64,000 nt of DNA from JAHDCJ01 sp039028895. GTDB taxonomy: Bacteria; Bacteroidota; Bacteroidia; Chitinophagales; Saprospiraceae. The stretch spans positions 21,010-85,009 of the forward strand of contig JBCCHF010000029.1 of assembly GCA_039028895.1 (NCBI GenBank), in the 5' to 3' direction. Every line of letters begins with the position of its first letter. Position 1 is the stretch's first letter. Both the position numbers and the translations under genes were made by a program. Under the pieces are notes generated by a model. It had not been told where the DNA came from. It searched no databases and saw only the letters and a program-made list of their open reading frames with translations. Of this stretch, positions 17,219 through 27,900 are shown piece by piece.

Positions 17219-18850
17219 ATGACAAAATTACCGACTTCACGACGCCGAGTGATGCTTTATGGCAGTCTGCTCTTAATGCTTCCATCTTTATATTATTTGT
17301 TAGCCCCCCTTGGATCATCAGATTTTGAAATAAAATTTGATGACCAGGCCGTTCAGGCGACTAAAGCCTTTTTGCAGGAACCTGTAGCTGCTGAAGACAC
17401 CAGTCAAAAGCCTAACATCATCGTCATCCTGGCTGATGACCTCGGGAAAACGGATATCTCCCTTTATGGCGGCAATTTGGTTGAAACGCCGCATATGGAT
17501 GCCATAGGCAAAAAAGGGGTAACCTTCGATGCAGGAACGGTTACTTCCCCGGTTTGCAGTCCTTCGCGAGCCGGATTGATTACCGGGCGATATCAGCACC
17601 GTTTTGGTAACGAACATCAAAAGCATCTGATCTATCTCAAAAACAGGTTGCAATACTACGGCTTCAAGTATTTTGTCGATTCTGGTCCTTGGCAACCGAT
17701 AAAAGCCGACAAAGTACCACGCGCAGAAGATATCGCCCGCCAGGGCCTCCCTCCTACCGAGCATACCCTGGCTGAGATCCTCAAAAAACATGGTTATCAT
17801 ACTGGCCTGATCGGTAAATGGCATTTGGGCAGTGCAGACTTCAATCTGCCATGTAATCGTGGCTTTGATTATCAATATGGATTTTATGCCTCTCATTCCC
17901 TTTTCTCCCCTGAAGGATCTGAAGGTATTGTGGATCAAAAGAACCCAGATGATTTTACAGATGACCATATCTGGAATGGCCAGCGCTATGGCGAGCATGC
18001 CATTTACAGAAATTGTGTCGAAATCGAGGAACCAGATTACCTCACCGACCGCTTGGCTGAAGAAGCCATAGCATATATCGAACGACAAAAAAATAATCCT
18101 TTTTTCCTTTACCTGCCTTTTAGTGCCCCGCATACCCCCTTGCAGGCGCCCCAAGACCTTTATGACCAGTATGCACATATCGAAGATCCTTTAGTCAGGA
18201 TCTATGTGGCTATGATAAAGTCGCTTGATATTGCGGTAGGACAAGTGATCAAAAAGGTAGAGGACAGTGGACTTGCTGAAAACACGCTTATTATTTTCTT
18301 AAGTGATAATGGGGGTGCAACTTATGCCCATGTTACTGAAAATGCACCGCTCCGAGGTGGAAAGATTACCACTTTTGAAGGCGGTGTTAACGTTCCATTC
18401 ATGATGAGATGGGATGGTGTTATTCCGGAAGGGATAAACTATACGAATCAAGTAAGTGCGCTCGACATTTTCGCGACAAGCGTAGCATTGGCAAATGCTG
18501 TAACCGATAAGACTAAACCCCTTGATGGCGTCAACCTAATTCCATTCCTAACGGGTAACAAAGCCGATGCACCTCATCAGGAACTATTTTGGAAAAGCGG
18601 GAACAACATTGCTGTCAGAACCGATGAATGGAAACTATTACACGATTTTAAATCAGATCAAACCGTACTTTTTCATCTAGGAGAAGATCGCATTGAATCT
18701 AAAAACGTTGCGAAAGGTAATCCTGAAGTGGTCAATTCTTTAATGTCTTTTTACAAAAAATGGGCTGAAGAACTCCCACCACCCTCATGGTCACCAGTGG
18801 TTTACTACGAGCATCGGTATGGTGATGAAGTTTTTCTTTTTGACAACTGA
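17219..18850 (+). CDS. Sulfatase (Cys-type, formylglycine-dependent)
   Basis: The 543-residue enzyme hydrolyses sulfate esters. The N-terminus has a hydrophobic signal or anchor (residues 12-30). The metal-binding ILADDLGKTDISLYGG (about 70-85) is followed by the maturation motif CSPSR (Cys113), whose Cys is converted to formylglycine, and by TGRYQHRFG and GKWHLG. Late metal ligands are in LSDNGG. An FGE or anSME enzyme elsewhere must activate it. Substrates may be algal or glycosaminoglycan sulfates, matching the GH3 enzyme and a marine habitat. It ends one base before the end of the convergent adhesin gene. Confidence 0.93.
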   Translation: MTKLPTSRRRVMLYGSLLLMLPSLYYLLAPLGSSDFEIKFDDQAVQATKAFLQEPVAAEDTSQKPNIIVILADDLGKTDISLYGGNLVETPHMDAIGKKGVTFDAGTVTSPVCSPSRAGLITGRYQHRFGNEHQKHLIYLKNRLQYYGFKYFVDSGPWQPIKADKVPRAEDIARQGLPPTEHTLAEILKKHGYHTGLIGKWHLGSADFNLPCNRGFDYQYGFYASHSLFSPEGSEGIVDQKNPDDFTDDHIWNGQRYGEHAIYRNCVEIEEPDYLTDRLAEEAIAYIERQKNNPFFLYLPFSAPHTPLQAPQDLYDQYAHIEDPLVRIYVAMIKSLDIAVGQVIKKVEDSGLAENTLIIFLSDNGGATYAHVTENAPLRGGKITTFEGGVNVPFMMRWDGVIPEGINYTNQVSALDIFATSVALANAVTDKTKPLDGVNLIPFLTGNKADAPHQELFWKSGNNIAVRTDEWKLLHDFKSDQTVLFHLGEDRIESKNVAKGNPEVVNSLMSFYKKWAEELPPPSWSPVVYYEHRYGDEVFLFDN

Positions 18851-18851
18851 T

Positions 18852-21800
18852 TTACCTGATAAGCGTTACATCGCCTTTAAGTGCTTGTACAGTTCCATCA
18901 AGGAAAATAACTTCGGTGTAATAGACAAACACGCCTGGAGACAAGGGCTTGCCTTTGAAAGTACCATCCCATCCAAAAACTGAGGAGTTTGGAGGGAAAC
19001 CCGCAGCTTCGTGTACCAGCTCACCCCATCGGTTATAGACAACCAAACGAGAGACTGCAGCTACCGATTTTCCACCAAAGATCATAAATACATCGTTGAT
19101 TCCATCATTGTTTGGTGAAAAGGCATTGGGTATAAATGTGTCGAAATTCTTGATTACCTCAACCGTGATATCATCTGTGGCTGTGCAACCATCGACATCG
19201 GTCACTTCCAATTGATACGTAACAGTTTCAAAAGGAAAAACCACAGGTCTCGGACAATCCGAACAGCTGAGGTAAGCTTCTGGTGTCCACTGGAAAGAAA
19301 AACCGGGAATTCCCGCAACAGAGTTAGACAATTCAGTACTGTCGCCTAATTCCAGGGAAATATCTTCACCCAGCTGGACAAAAATTGGAGGTGGTTGTAT
19401 CAGGTTAACGGCAGCTGTTTCTGAACATTCATTCAAGTCCTCCACAAAAACAATATAATTTCCGGCGGACAAGCCAGTAAATGTATTGGAAATTTGGAAA
19501 TTCTCTCCATCAATTGAATACAGATATGGTTCTGTCCCTCCAATTACGGTATCAACTGTGATCATGCCATCAGATCCTTCAAAACAGGTTATTGGCGAAC
19601 TGGAAAAATCAAAAGATATTTCAACTGGTTCATCCAGAGTTATCGATTCCACCACCTGGCAGCCAAACAGGTCGGTCAGGGTAAGGGTAAAATCACCAGA
19701 AGACAATCCTGAAAGTGAGTCAAGAGTCATCCCGTTATTCCATGCGAAAGTATAAGGCATCATTCCGCCAGTGGGCATCGCTGCAATGAATCCATCAGCA
19801 TCACCAACGCAACTGGCGTTGCTGTCATTAAATGAAACATTCAAGGGTTCAGTGGCTTCTGGCACCTCTACACTTTCAAAAAGCAGACATCCGCCAACAT
19901 CATTAATGGTTACCGCATATTGACCGCCAACCAAACCAGTTACCGTTTGGTCAGTCGATCCGTTATCCCACAAAAAAGAAAACGGAGCCGTTCCGGATGT
20001 TACTGAAGCCATGGCACTTCCGTCCGCTTCTCCAAAACAGGTAACAGGAGTGGTCATCATATCAGCTGTAACAGGCATTAATTCACTGATGGACTGCATC
20101 GCTGAGACTACGCAGCCATTCGCATCATTTACGGTTACAGTGTATGCTCCTGGAGCCAGATTGGAAATATTATCATTTGTTGCACCTGTACTCCACAAAT
20201 AGGTAAATGGAGGTGTGCCATCGGTAACCACTACTGCTGCAGTACCATCATTAATACCAAAGCAAATTGCATCCGTTCCAGAAGTCATAACCACCAAATC
20301 TGCTGATCCGTTTATATCGAGAGTAACCGTTCCGCTACATTGATTAGCATCGGTTATTGTAATTAAATATTGACCGGCAGCGAGTCCAGATGACGATGTG
20401 CCTGTTTCACCATTGGGCCATTCTACAGCGTAAGGCGTTGTACCCCCGGAAATAGTGATCGAGCCAGTTCCATCATTTTGGCCGGGGCATGATTCGGGAG
20501 TATCTTCCATAGCCGTAAGAATTAGGGCATCAGGCTCATTTATGGTTGCTGAAGAAAAGATCTCACACCCGTTTCCGTCAGTTACTGTCAAGGAATAGCT
20601 TCCTGCCGGTACATCATTGACGATCTGCTGGTCAGGCAGTTGATCCCAATTGAACGTAAATGGCGTTTGCCCACCGTTAACAGTCACTTCAATAGAACCA
20701 TCGTCCGCTCCATTACACGATGCATCTTGTTCTGTAATTATAACATCTGCAGCAGGAGGACCTCCAACAAATGCTTGCGCGGTCACTCCACAACCACCAC
20801 CATCAGAGATGGTTACGGTATATAAACCTGCAGCTAACCCAGTAGGATTCTGGACATCAGGAGCGTTATCCCAGTCAAAAGTAAACGGAGGTGTACCGCC
20901 ATTAATCGTTAATGTAATCGATCCTGATTGTGGATCATCACATGTTGTCTCTGTAGCAGACCAGGAAGAAAAGATGGCTGGGCTTCTGTTGATTTGTACT
21001 TCCTGCGAGGCACAACAACCATTCTGGTCACATATTTCGTAAAAAAATGAGGTTTGTGCGAAATTACCTTCTGGTACAAAGGTAACCGTACCATTAGCTT
21101 GATCAACATTGGTTATTGTTCCGAAGGTAAAAGGTGGTGCAGAACTGACAGAGAAAGTAGATAAGTCTAATGGACTTCCACCAGGCATATCATTTGACAA
21201 CAAGTCAAAAACCACTGGTTGGCCATTATTGCATATGTCAACAAAATCGGGCTGAGGCATTGGCGGCGTACCAAATTGAACTTCCTTTACCGAAATGTCA
21301 TCGATGCCCAGGTCAAAGCCGATAGCTCCAAAATTATGATTGTAAATACAAATTTCGGTTATGCCCCCTACCCCACTGTTAAAGGTAAATCCCTCAAACT
21401 GCCACTGCTCACTTTCAGGAATACCATTACTAACGGCTAAAGTAGAACCATTGGCCTCAAATCTGAAGATTGGAGGTGGTGAACCTGTTCCGGAAGGTAA
21501 AAGATTAATAAACCAGGCCCCGAAGCAATATTCAGTATTAGGGGCAAGATTGATGGTCTGACACCAAATCCTGGCAGACTGATTATTTGAAAAATCGACA
21601 ACCATAAAATGCCCTGTCCCATCTGAAAAGGTATGATCCACAATATTTGAAGAAAAGCCTGGATTACAGGGAAACGGGGTCTCCTCAACAGCAAATTCTC
21701 CTTGGCAGAGGAAACCACCACAGTTATTGCCATTCAATACGCAAACACCATTATAAGGGTAATTACTCGAAAAATTGGCAAAAGGACTGCCTGGATTAAA

Positions 21801-21926
21801 GCTTTCAAAATCACCATCAACTACCAGATTGGGGCCAAAGCAACCAGATGAAGGATCACAAGCCTGGCAATAAGCTCCAAGGTAAAAACAGAAAAAGAAT
21901 AAAAATAAAAGCGTAAATCTGTGCAT
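18852..21926 (-). CDS. SprB-repeat surface adhesin with gliding-motility C-terminal domain (T9SS cargo)
   Basis: This protein of about 1024 residues starts with a signal peptide (MHRFTLLFLFFFCFYLG, ATG at 21926; the longer frame from 21989 adds 21 residues before the signal). After a jelly-roll-like N-terminal part and a segment with a Cys-rich CDQNGCC motif it has seven SprB repeats of about 70 residues, each with a C-x3-DG start, a TPPF/APFSF core and a GxYxVTxxDxxGC end. The last about 90 residues (FIPNAFSPNNDGINDVF, then VYNRWGELV and WDGTFKGKPLSPGVFVY) are the gliding motility-associated C-terminal domain, a type IX secretion sorting signal. It should be a secreted cell-surface adhesin. 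The repeats invite recombination. Confidence 0.92.
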   Translation of the reverse strand: MHRFTLLFLFFFCFYLGAYCQACDPSSGCFGPNLVVDGDFESFNPGSPFANFSSNYPYNGVCVLNGNNCGGFLCQGEFAVEETPFPCNPGFSSNIVDHTFSDGTGHFMVVDFSNNQSARIWCQTINLAPNTEYCFGAWFINLLPSGTGSPPPIFRFEANGSTLAVSNGIPESEQWQFEGFTFNSGVGGITEICIYNHNFGAIGFDLGIDDISVKEVQFGTPPMPQPDFVDICNNGQPVVFDLLSNDMPGGSPLDLSTFSVSSAPPFTFGTITNVDQANGTVTFVPEGNFAQTSFFYEICDQNGCCASQEVQINRSPAIFSSWSATETTCDDPQSGSITLTINGGTPPFTFDWDNAPDVQNPTGLAAGLYTVTISDGGGCGVTAQAFVGGPPAADVIITEQDASCNGADDGSIEVTVNGGQTPFTFNWDQLPDQQIVNDVPAGSYSLTVTDGNGCEIFSSATINEPDALILTAMEDTPESCPGQNDGTGSITISGGTTPYAVEWPNGETGTSSSGLAAGQYLITITDANQCSGTVTLDINGSADLVVMTSGTDAICFGINDGTAAVVVTDGTPPFTYLWSTGATNDNISNLAPGAYTVTVNDANGCVVSAMQSISELMPVTADMMTTPVTCFGEADGSAMASVTSGTAPFSFLWDNGSTDQTVTGLVGGQYAVTINDVGGCLLFESVEVPEATEPLNVSFNDSNASCVGDADGFIAAMPTGGMMPYTFAWNNGMTLDSLSGLSSGDFTLTLTDLFGCQVVESITLDEPVEISFDFSSSPITCFEGSDGMITVDTVIGGTEPYLYSIDGENFQISNTFTGLSAGNYIVFVEDLNECSETAAVNLIQPPPIFVQLGEDISLELGDSTELSNSVAGIPGFSFQWTPEAYLSCSDCPRPVVFPFETVTYQLEVTDVDGCTATDDITVEVIKNFDTFIPNAFSPNNDGINDVFMIFGGKSVAAVSRLVVYNRWGELVHEAAGFPPNSSVFGWDGTFKGKPLSPGVFVYYTEVIFLDGTVQALKGDVTLIR

Positions 21927-22227
21927 AAGTATTGAATCCAATTCCCAGGTAATTTTTGAAATGACATTTCCCAAACAATAGAATGACAACTTGTTGACAC
22001 TAATTCCAGCAAATCGTCGTTTTTGGTTGGAATTTCAAATCTATTCGATATAAACGATTTTAATAGCAAAAGTCATACGTCTTGATTACAACATTTTAAA
22101 GTTTTTATTTTTCATCACGAAAATAAGTTAATGGCAATACATCAACAATACATCAATTATCAAATCAACATCGATATAAGGGCAAAAATGCCTATTGCGA
22201 TATCGGTGAATCAATCAAGACTAACGT

Positions 22228-22773
22228 ATGATAGCCATTACCAAAAAAGTAACCCTCCCGGTTTACATAATGTTGCTTCTGGCAATGTTAATTACTTCAT
22301 GTAATAAAGAATCAATAAGTCTTACTCCTGCACAGGACGATCCTCCGACTGTTAGTCTGCTGTACCCTGGTGTTGCCGAAGCACTTTGGCCATATTTCCA
22401 CAAATTTGAAGAAGAAGGAACCCTACGTGGACTGGAAATAGACCTTACAGCTTCAGGCATCACCGGGGTCATTGAAGCCATTGATGAAGATGGTGTTGCC
22501 GGACAATGTACTTACTATTCTCATCAGTCTAACGCCATTTCTGTTGACCAGGAATTTTGGAATATCTCCTCACCGCTATGGAAAGAGTTTATCGTTTTTC
22601 ATGAGTTGGGGCATTGCTTTCTGGATCGTGGGCACACAGAAGACGCATTCTCCAATGGTGTTTGCACCAGTTTGATGAGAAGCGGACTTGGCGATTGCTT
22701 CGACAATTATAGTGACGACACCAGAAGTTATTACCTGGATGAACTATTCAGTACAGGGTTGCCTTTACCCTAG
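22228..22773 (+). CDS. Putative zinc metallopeptidase lipoprotein
   Basis: The 181-residue protein has a lipoprotein signal with lipobox LITSC (Cys25). A zincin motif HELGH lies at residues 125-129 in FHELGHCFLDRGH. The third His (136) sits seven residues after His129, one residue further than in the metzincin HExxHxxGxxH pattern, so it is metzincin-like only in outline. Four Cys residues in the mature part could form disulfides. It resembles small putative metallopeptidases of Bacteroidota with no known substrate. It is divergent from the adhesin gene, about 300 bases away. Confidence 0.75.
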   Translation: MIAITKKVTLPVYIMLLLAMLITSCNKESISLTPAQDDPPTVSLLYPGVAEALWPYFHKFEEEGTLRGLEIDLTASGITGVIEAIDEDGVAGQCTYYSHQSNAISVDQEFWNISSPLWKEFIVFHELGHCFLDRGHTEDAFSNGVCTSLMRSGLGDCFDNYSDDTRSYYLDELFSTGLPLP

Positions 22774-22931
22774 ACAGATAAAAGTCGGTTCGAAATTAAC
22801 CTTGGAGCGCAGCGTTGGCAATAATCGGACTGGCTTTAAATTGGCATGCGGGTGTAATGGGCAACCATTTCCGGGTCACCCGCATCGCCAATTTTGTTTA
22901 GGATAAACTTTTCGTTTTTTATCCTATTTTT

Positions 22932-23333
22932 ATGTACATGGAATACAATAAACTCACACCAGAAGAAGAATATGTGATCCTTAAGAAAGGGACAGAGCGT
23001 CCGTTTACAGGAGAATATTATTTTCATAAAGCAGCCGGGGTTTACATTTGCAGACAATGCAATACGCCGCTCTACGAGTCTGAAGACAAGTTCGACTCTG
23101 GATGTGGGTGGCCCAGCTTTGACGATGAGATCGAAGGAGCGGTGAAGCGGGTTCCTGATGCCGATGGCAGACGTACTGAAATCGTTTGTAACACCTGTAA
23201 TGGTCATCTTGGCCACGTTTTCATTGGCGAAAAGTTTACAGAAAAAAACACACGGCATTGTGTCAATTCTCTTTCCATCCGGTTTATTCCAAAAGATAAA
23301 TGGGAAGCCATGAAAAATAACGACGTCGAATAA
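22932..23333 (+). CDS. msrB: Peptide-methionine (R)-S-oxide reductase
   Basis: MsrB reduces the R form of methionine sulfoxide in damaged proteins. All hallmarks are present in 133 residues: zinc ligands in CRQC (40, 43) and CNTC (86, 89), the GCGWPSF motif (57-63), GHLGHVF (91-97) and the catalytic Cys110 in RHCVNSLSIRF. There is no signal peptide, so it is cytoplasmic. The ATG at 22932 was taken; a second ATG at 22938 is equally possible. It is probably a single-gene unit, 158 bases after the metallopeptidase gene and followed by a separate promoter for the next gene. Confidence 0.96.
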   Translation: MYMEYNKLTPEEEYVILKKGTERPFTGEYYFHKAAGVYICRQCNTPLYESEDKFDSGCGWPSFDDEIEGAVKRVPDADGRRTEIVCNTCNGHLGHVFIGEKFTEKNTRHCVNSLSIRFIPKDKWEAMKNNDVE

Positions 23334-23341
23334 CTAAGCGC

Positions 23342-23372
23342 TTGTAAATAAGGCTGGCGAATTATAACTTTA
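23342..23372 (+). promoter_or_regulatory. Promoter of the PhoD-like phosphatase gene
   Basis: TTG (23342-23344), 20 bases, then TAACTTTA (23365-23372) fits TTG-N20-TAnnTTTG except for the last base. A start near 23379 would leave a leader of about 20 bases before the ATG at 23398. Confidence 0.5.
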
Positions 23373-23397
23373 GGAACAAATTAAAACCCCTTGTTCC

Positions 23398-24768
23398 ATG
23401 AAGAACTTTTGCCCTTTTTCCAGCCTCTCTCTCCTGACTTTCTTGCTTGTTGCTCAATTTTCATGTGCCCAGATCGAGTTTCTGCAGTCTGGTCCGATGC
23501 TCGGATATTGCGAAATGCGTGAGGTCATGATTTGGGTCCAAACTACAGAACCCGCTGAAGTAAAGGCTGTTTACTGGGACTCTGAGGAGCCTGACAAGAA
23601 ATTTGAAACCAATGCCTACCAGACCAATAAGCGCGAAGTATATACTGCCAGGTTGATTGCGGATGAAGTACTTCCGGGTAAAAATTATGATTATCAACTT
23701 TATATCAATAATAAACCTGTAAAACTGGATAACCCTACCTCATTTTCTGCACAAACTGATTGGGCGTATAAAATCGATCCACCTGCATTTTCTGTTGCCA
23801 TGGGAAGTTGTGCTTATATCAATGACCCCCCTTATGACCGACCGGGAAAACCGTATGGATCCAATTACCAGATATTTCAAAGCATAAGCAACAAAAACCC
23901 TGATGTCATGCTTTGGTTGGGTGATAATATGTACCTGAGACCAGCCGATTTCTATTCGAGGACGGGCATTATGCATCGTTATACACATACTCGTTCATTA
24001 CCAGAAATGCAATCACTGCTCGCAAATGCACATCACTATGCTGTTTGGGACGACCATGATTTCGGCCCCAATGACTCAGACCGAAGTTATACGCATAAAG
24101 AGGTTACACTTGAGGCCTTTAAGTTGTTTTGGGGCAACCCAACCTACGGGGTGAACCATAAGGGCGGGACCACCAGCTTTTTTAAATGGAATGATATCGA
24201 CTTTTTCTTATTGGATAACCGATACTTCAGAAGTCCTGACAGACGTGAAACCGGAGAATCGACAATGTTAGGAGAAGATCAGCTTGAATGGCTGATAGAT
24301 GCATTAACCTATAGCAGAGCCCCCTTCAAAATGGTAGTGCTCGGCAGCCAGGTACTCAATACGGCACCGGTTTTTGAGAATTATGCCAATCGCAATAAAG
24401 AAGAAAGAGCCCGTTTGCTAAAGGCCATTGAGGAGGAAGACCTTAAAGGTGTCATTTTTCTCACTGGCGACCGTCACAAATCCGAATTATCAGCTTATGA
24501 AAACGGCGCAGGGAACATGGTTTATGACCTAACCGTTTCGCCACTTACCTCAGGCTGGTATAACTCCGAAGATGAACCCAATGAAATGCGTGTTGAAGGT
24601 ACGCATGTCGCTCAACACAATTTCGGCATTATTGAATTTACCGGCCCTTTCCGGGAACGGGTACTTACCATGAAGTTATTCGATGCAGATGGGAAGGAAT
24701 TATGGAAACATGTGATCGAAGAACAAGTGATCTACGGTACCAAAGAAAAAACTGAGAAGAAAGACTGA
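23398..24768 (+). CDS. PhoD-like alkaline phosphatase / phosphodiesterase, exported
   Basis: The 456-residue enzyme has a signal peptide (to about FSCAQ, residue 25; the Cys could also be a lipobox) and an N-terminal Ig-like domain (about 27-120). The metallophosphatase domain has MGSCAY, VMLWLGDNMYLR, AVWDDHDFGPNDSDR and GDRHKSE, which supply the metal ligands. The family takes phosphate from phosphodiesters or monoesters outside the cytoplasm using Ca/Fe. It is 456 residues long, slightly shorter than Bacillus PhoD, and typical of the Bacteroidota form. It has its own promoter and ends 139 bases before the convergent pump operon. Confidence 0.92.
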   Translation: MKNFCPFSSLSLLTFLLVAQFSCAQIEFLQSGPMLGYCEMREVMIWVQTTEPAEVKAVYWDSEEPDKKFETNAYQTNKREVYTARLIADEVLPGKNYDYQLYINNKPVKLDNPTSFSAQTDWAYKIDPPAFSVAMGSCAYINDPPYDRPGKPYGSNYQIFQSISNKNPDVMLWLGDNMYLRPADFYSRTGIMHRYTHTRSLPEMQSLLANAHHYAVWDDHDFGPNDSDRSYTHKEVTLEAFKLFWGNPTYGVNHKGGTTSFFKWNDIDFFLLDNRYFRSPDRRETGESTMLGEDQLEWLIDALTYSRAPFKMVVLGSQVLNTAPVFENYANRNKEERARLLKAIEEEDLKGVIFLTGDRHKSELSAYENGAGNMVYDLTVSPLTSGWYNSEDEPNEMRVEGTHVAQHNFGIIEFTGPFRERVLTMKLFDADGKELWKHVIEEQVIYGTKEKTEKKD

Positions 24769-24907
24769 TTTGTCAAAATTAAAGTACCGAGGCATTCATT
24801 CGACCACCCCGGCACTCAATTCTATACCGACGATTAAGAAGTTTTGCAAAGCAATCCTTTATAATGTGCGGCACATACTAACCAAATATAGTTTGGCCAT
24901 TGCCAAA

Positions 24908-27900
24908 TCAATTTGCGTCAGTATAACTAACCATTGTTTCATTAGCCTCCCTAGTCATCAACTGATAAAGGATGGGCACTAATAGCAATACAAAAAAGGT
25001 AGATGTCAGTAAGCCTCCAATGATTGTCCACCCCATAGGCTCCCACATCGAACCACCAGATAAGGTAAGTGGTAAAAGACCAAGAATTGTAGTGACCGTA
25101 GTCAAAACGATCGGGATAAAGCGGACTTCAGCAGCTTGCTTGACAGCTTCGACGATCGTCTTACCTTCAGCTCTGAGTCTATTCGCAAAATCGACAAGCA
25201 CAATAGAGTTGTTTATGGCAATACCGATCAAACTGATCAAGCCAATAAATGCAGTAAACGAAAAGGAAACACCATTTACATAAAGCATTAGGATCGATCC
25301 AATCATAGCCAGCGGTAAAGCAGAAAATATGATCAAAGGCTGTGAAAATGACTTGAACTGGATAATCAGAACCCCCATGATCAGTAATAAAGCAAGAAGT
25401 GAAGCGGTACCTAATCCACCAAAGGATTCTTCACGACTTTCCAGTTCTCCTTTGAAAGTATAGCTGTAGCCTTCTTCCCAATCTAGGTTGTCCAGATCAT
25501 TGCGTAACTCCGCCACCACTGCATCAAGGGTTGTGCCCTGATCTACATCCGCCAATATAGTGGCCACACGATCCATGTCCTCATGGGATATCTGTGCGGG
25601 GGTTTCTTCAAACTCAATATTGGCCAGTTGGGTCAGTGGAATAAAATGCCCTGACATCGATTTTACACTGATTCGGTCAAAATCCTGCATCGAAAATCGA
25701 TCATTAAAATCGTAGCGCATGACCATATCGAATTCATCAGCATTCTTATCTCTATAGGTCCCTATCGTACTGCCATTCACATAACTCCTGATGGTCTTGT
25801 CGACAACATGAATCGGCACACCCAACATCATAGATTTATCCCGATTGATATCGAAATACAGGTCTGTGTTGTTTATGCTGAGCGGATTATCAACATTAAT
25901 GGCACCTGGATTATTAAGCAATATTTTCTCTGCCAAACCCGAGTAATGCTGTAGTTTTTCCAGGTCATCGCCATAAATTTTCAAGGCAATTGGCCCTTCA
26001 CTTGGCGGACCCTGCACAAATTCGCGGACATTGATCCTTGCTTCAGGGTATTGGTTAAATTCTGATCTTAATTCGCTAAGCAGATCATAGAATCCGTCAA
26101 CATCATATTCATGTAAGACCACAAATATCTCAGCGTAATTTGGAGCATAATTTCTTGGCATCGTATTGTAGTAAATTCGCGGATTGCCTTTGCCAATGTT
26201 TGCCGTATAATATTTCACCTCCTCTTTTCCGGCAAGGACAGCTTCCACATATTTTACAGCATTGTCTGTAGCATCCAGATTACTGCCATTTGGTAAATTT
26301 ACAGTTACCTGAAACTGTGGTTTCTCCGCCTTTGGGAAAAAACTGACGCCGACTAACGGGAAAAGTGCAAAAGACCCAAAGAGCGATAGTGTAGCCAAGC
26401 TTATCGTCAGCCACTTATGATCCATTGCCCATCCCAGTGCTTTCCGGTAAGGGCCTTCTACAAATCTTTTAATGCCTTTAAACGCTGCTGTTTCCTGCTT
26501 TGCGACTGTTGTCGAACTTCCGGATTTTAATAATTTACTGGCAAGAAATGGCGTGAGCGTCACCGCAATTAATAGCGACGCGGCCAGAGTAGCGATGACA
26601 GTGACTGGCAATGATTTGATAAAAGCACCCGTCGTATCTGGCATCATGATAATAGGAATGAAAGCCAGAACAGTTGTTAGCGTAGCAGACGTAATCGGCG
26701 CTACTAATTGGGCCGTGCCTTTGATGGCAGCTTCTTTACGGGTAAAACCGTCAGCCAGGAAGCGTTCGATGTTTTCAATGATGGCAATCGAGTTATCGAC
26801 CAATAACCCAAGCGCAACTACCAACCCGGCAATCGACATTTGCTGCAAGCCAAAGCCAAAGGAACAGACGATCCATAGACCAATGATGATCGACAATGGA
26901 ATGGCCATCATCACAATACTCGACGAACGGATACCAAGGATCAAAAACACAATGATGCCGACCAGGCCAATGCCCTGTAGTAAATTGGTCATAAAGCCAG
27001 ACACCCGCTTTTCAACGGAAGCCGATTGATCGGAAATATATTTGAACTTAATACCTTCCTTCAACTTGAATGACCCTAACTTTTCCTTGATCGGTTCAGA
27101 AATATCGAATATGTTTCTACCAGATTTTTGGGTAACCGTAAGCATGATTGCATTTTCGCCATTAACGCGAGCGAGGTAACGATCATCTTCATATTCAAAA
27201 AAGACTGAAGCTATATTTTTCAGGTAAATGATCTTGCCCATGTACGACCCAACAACGGTGTTACTGATCTGGTCAATTTCGTCATAGGCACCAGAAGTCT
27301 TTACATTGAACAGTTTGTTCGATACCTTTATCGCCCCGCCCGGGATATTGGCATTATTTGATCTGACCGCATTTTCAATATCATCCAATGAGATATTCAT
27401 CTCCGTCATCTTAACCGGATCAAGTGCAATTCTAACTTCCCTTTCGGGGAATGCGATCAATTCTACTTTCTTAACACCAGAAACTTTTTCAATAACATCT
27501 TTTACTTTCTCCCCTTCCTCTTCGAGTTCGTGATAGGAAGCTGTTTCGGAAACGAGTGCCAATTGGAAGATGGCGACAGTTGAAGTTGATACCTTATTTG
27601 CTTCAAGTAAGAACAGGTCCGGGGGCAAATCCTTCTTTATACTGTTTAGCTGGGCTTGAACTTCTTCATACTTGTCATCGGCATCGAAACCGTAAGTAAA
27701 CTCCAATTCCGTTTTGGCCACTCCATCTGTTACGACGGTTACCAGTTCTTCGATGTCATCCAGTTCATTCAACGCTTCTTCGATCGGATCAACCACCTGG
27801 CTTTCGATATCTTCAGGGCTTGCACCAGGATAAACCGCTATCACGTTAATGATCGGAATATCCAACTTTGGATCTTCAGAACGCGGCATAGAAATGAATG

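Noticed and set aside
17318..18178. A 286-codon frame antisense to the sulfatase gene
   Set aside because: The sulfatase on the + strand has all family motifs; the antisense frame has no recognisable feature.
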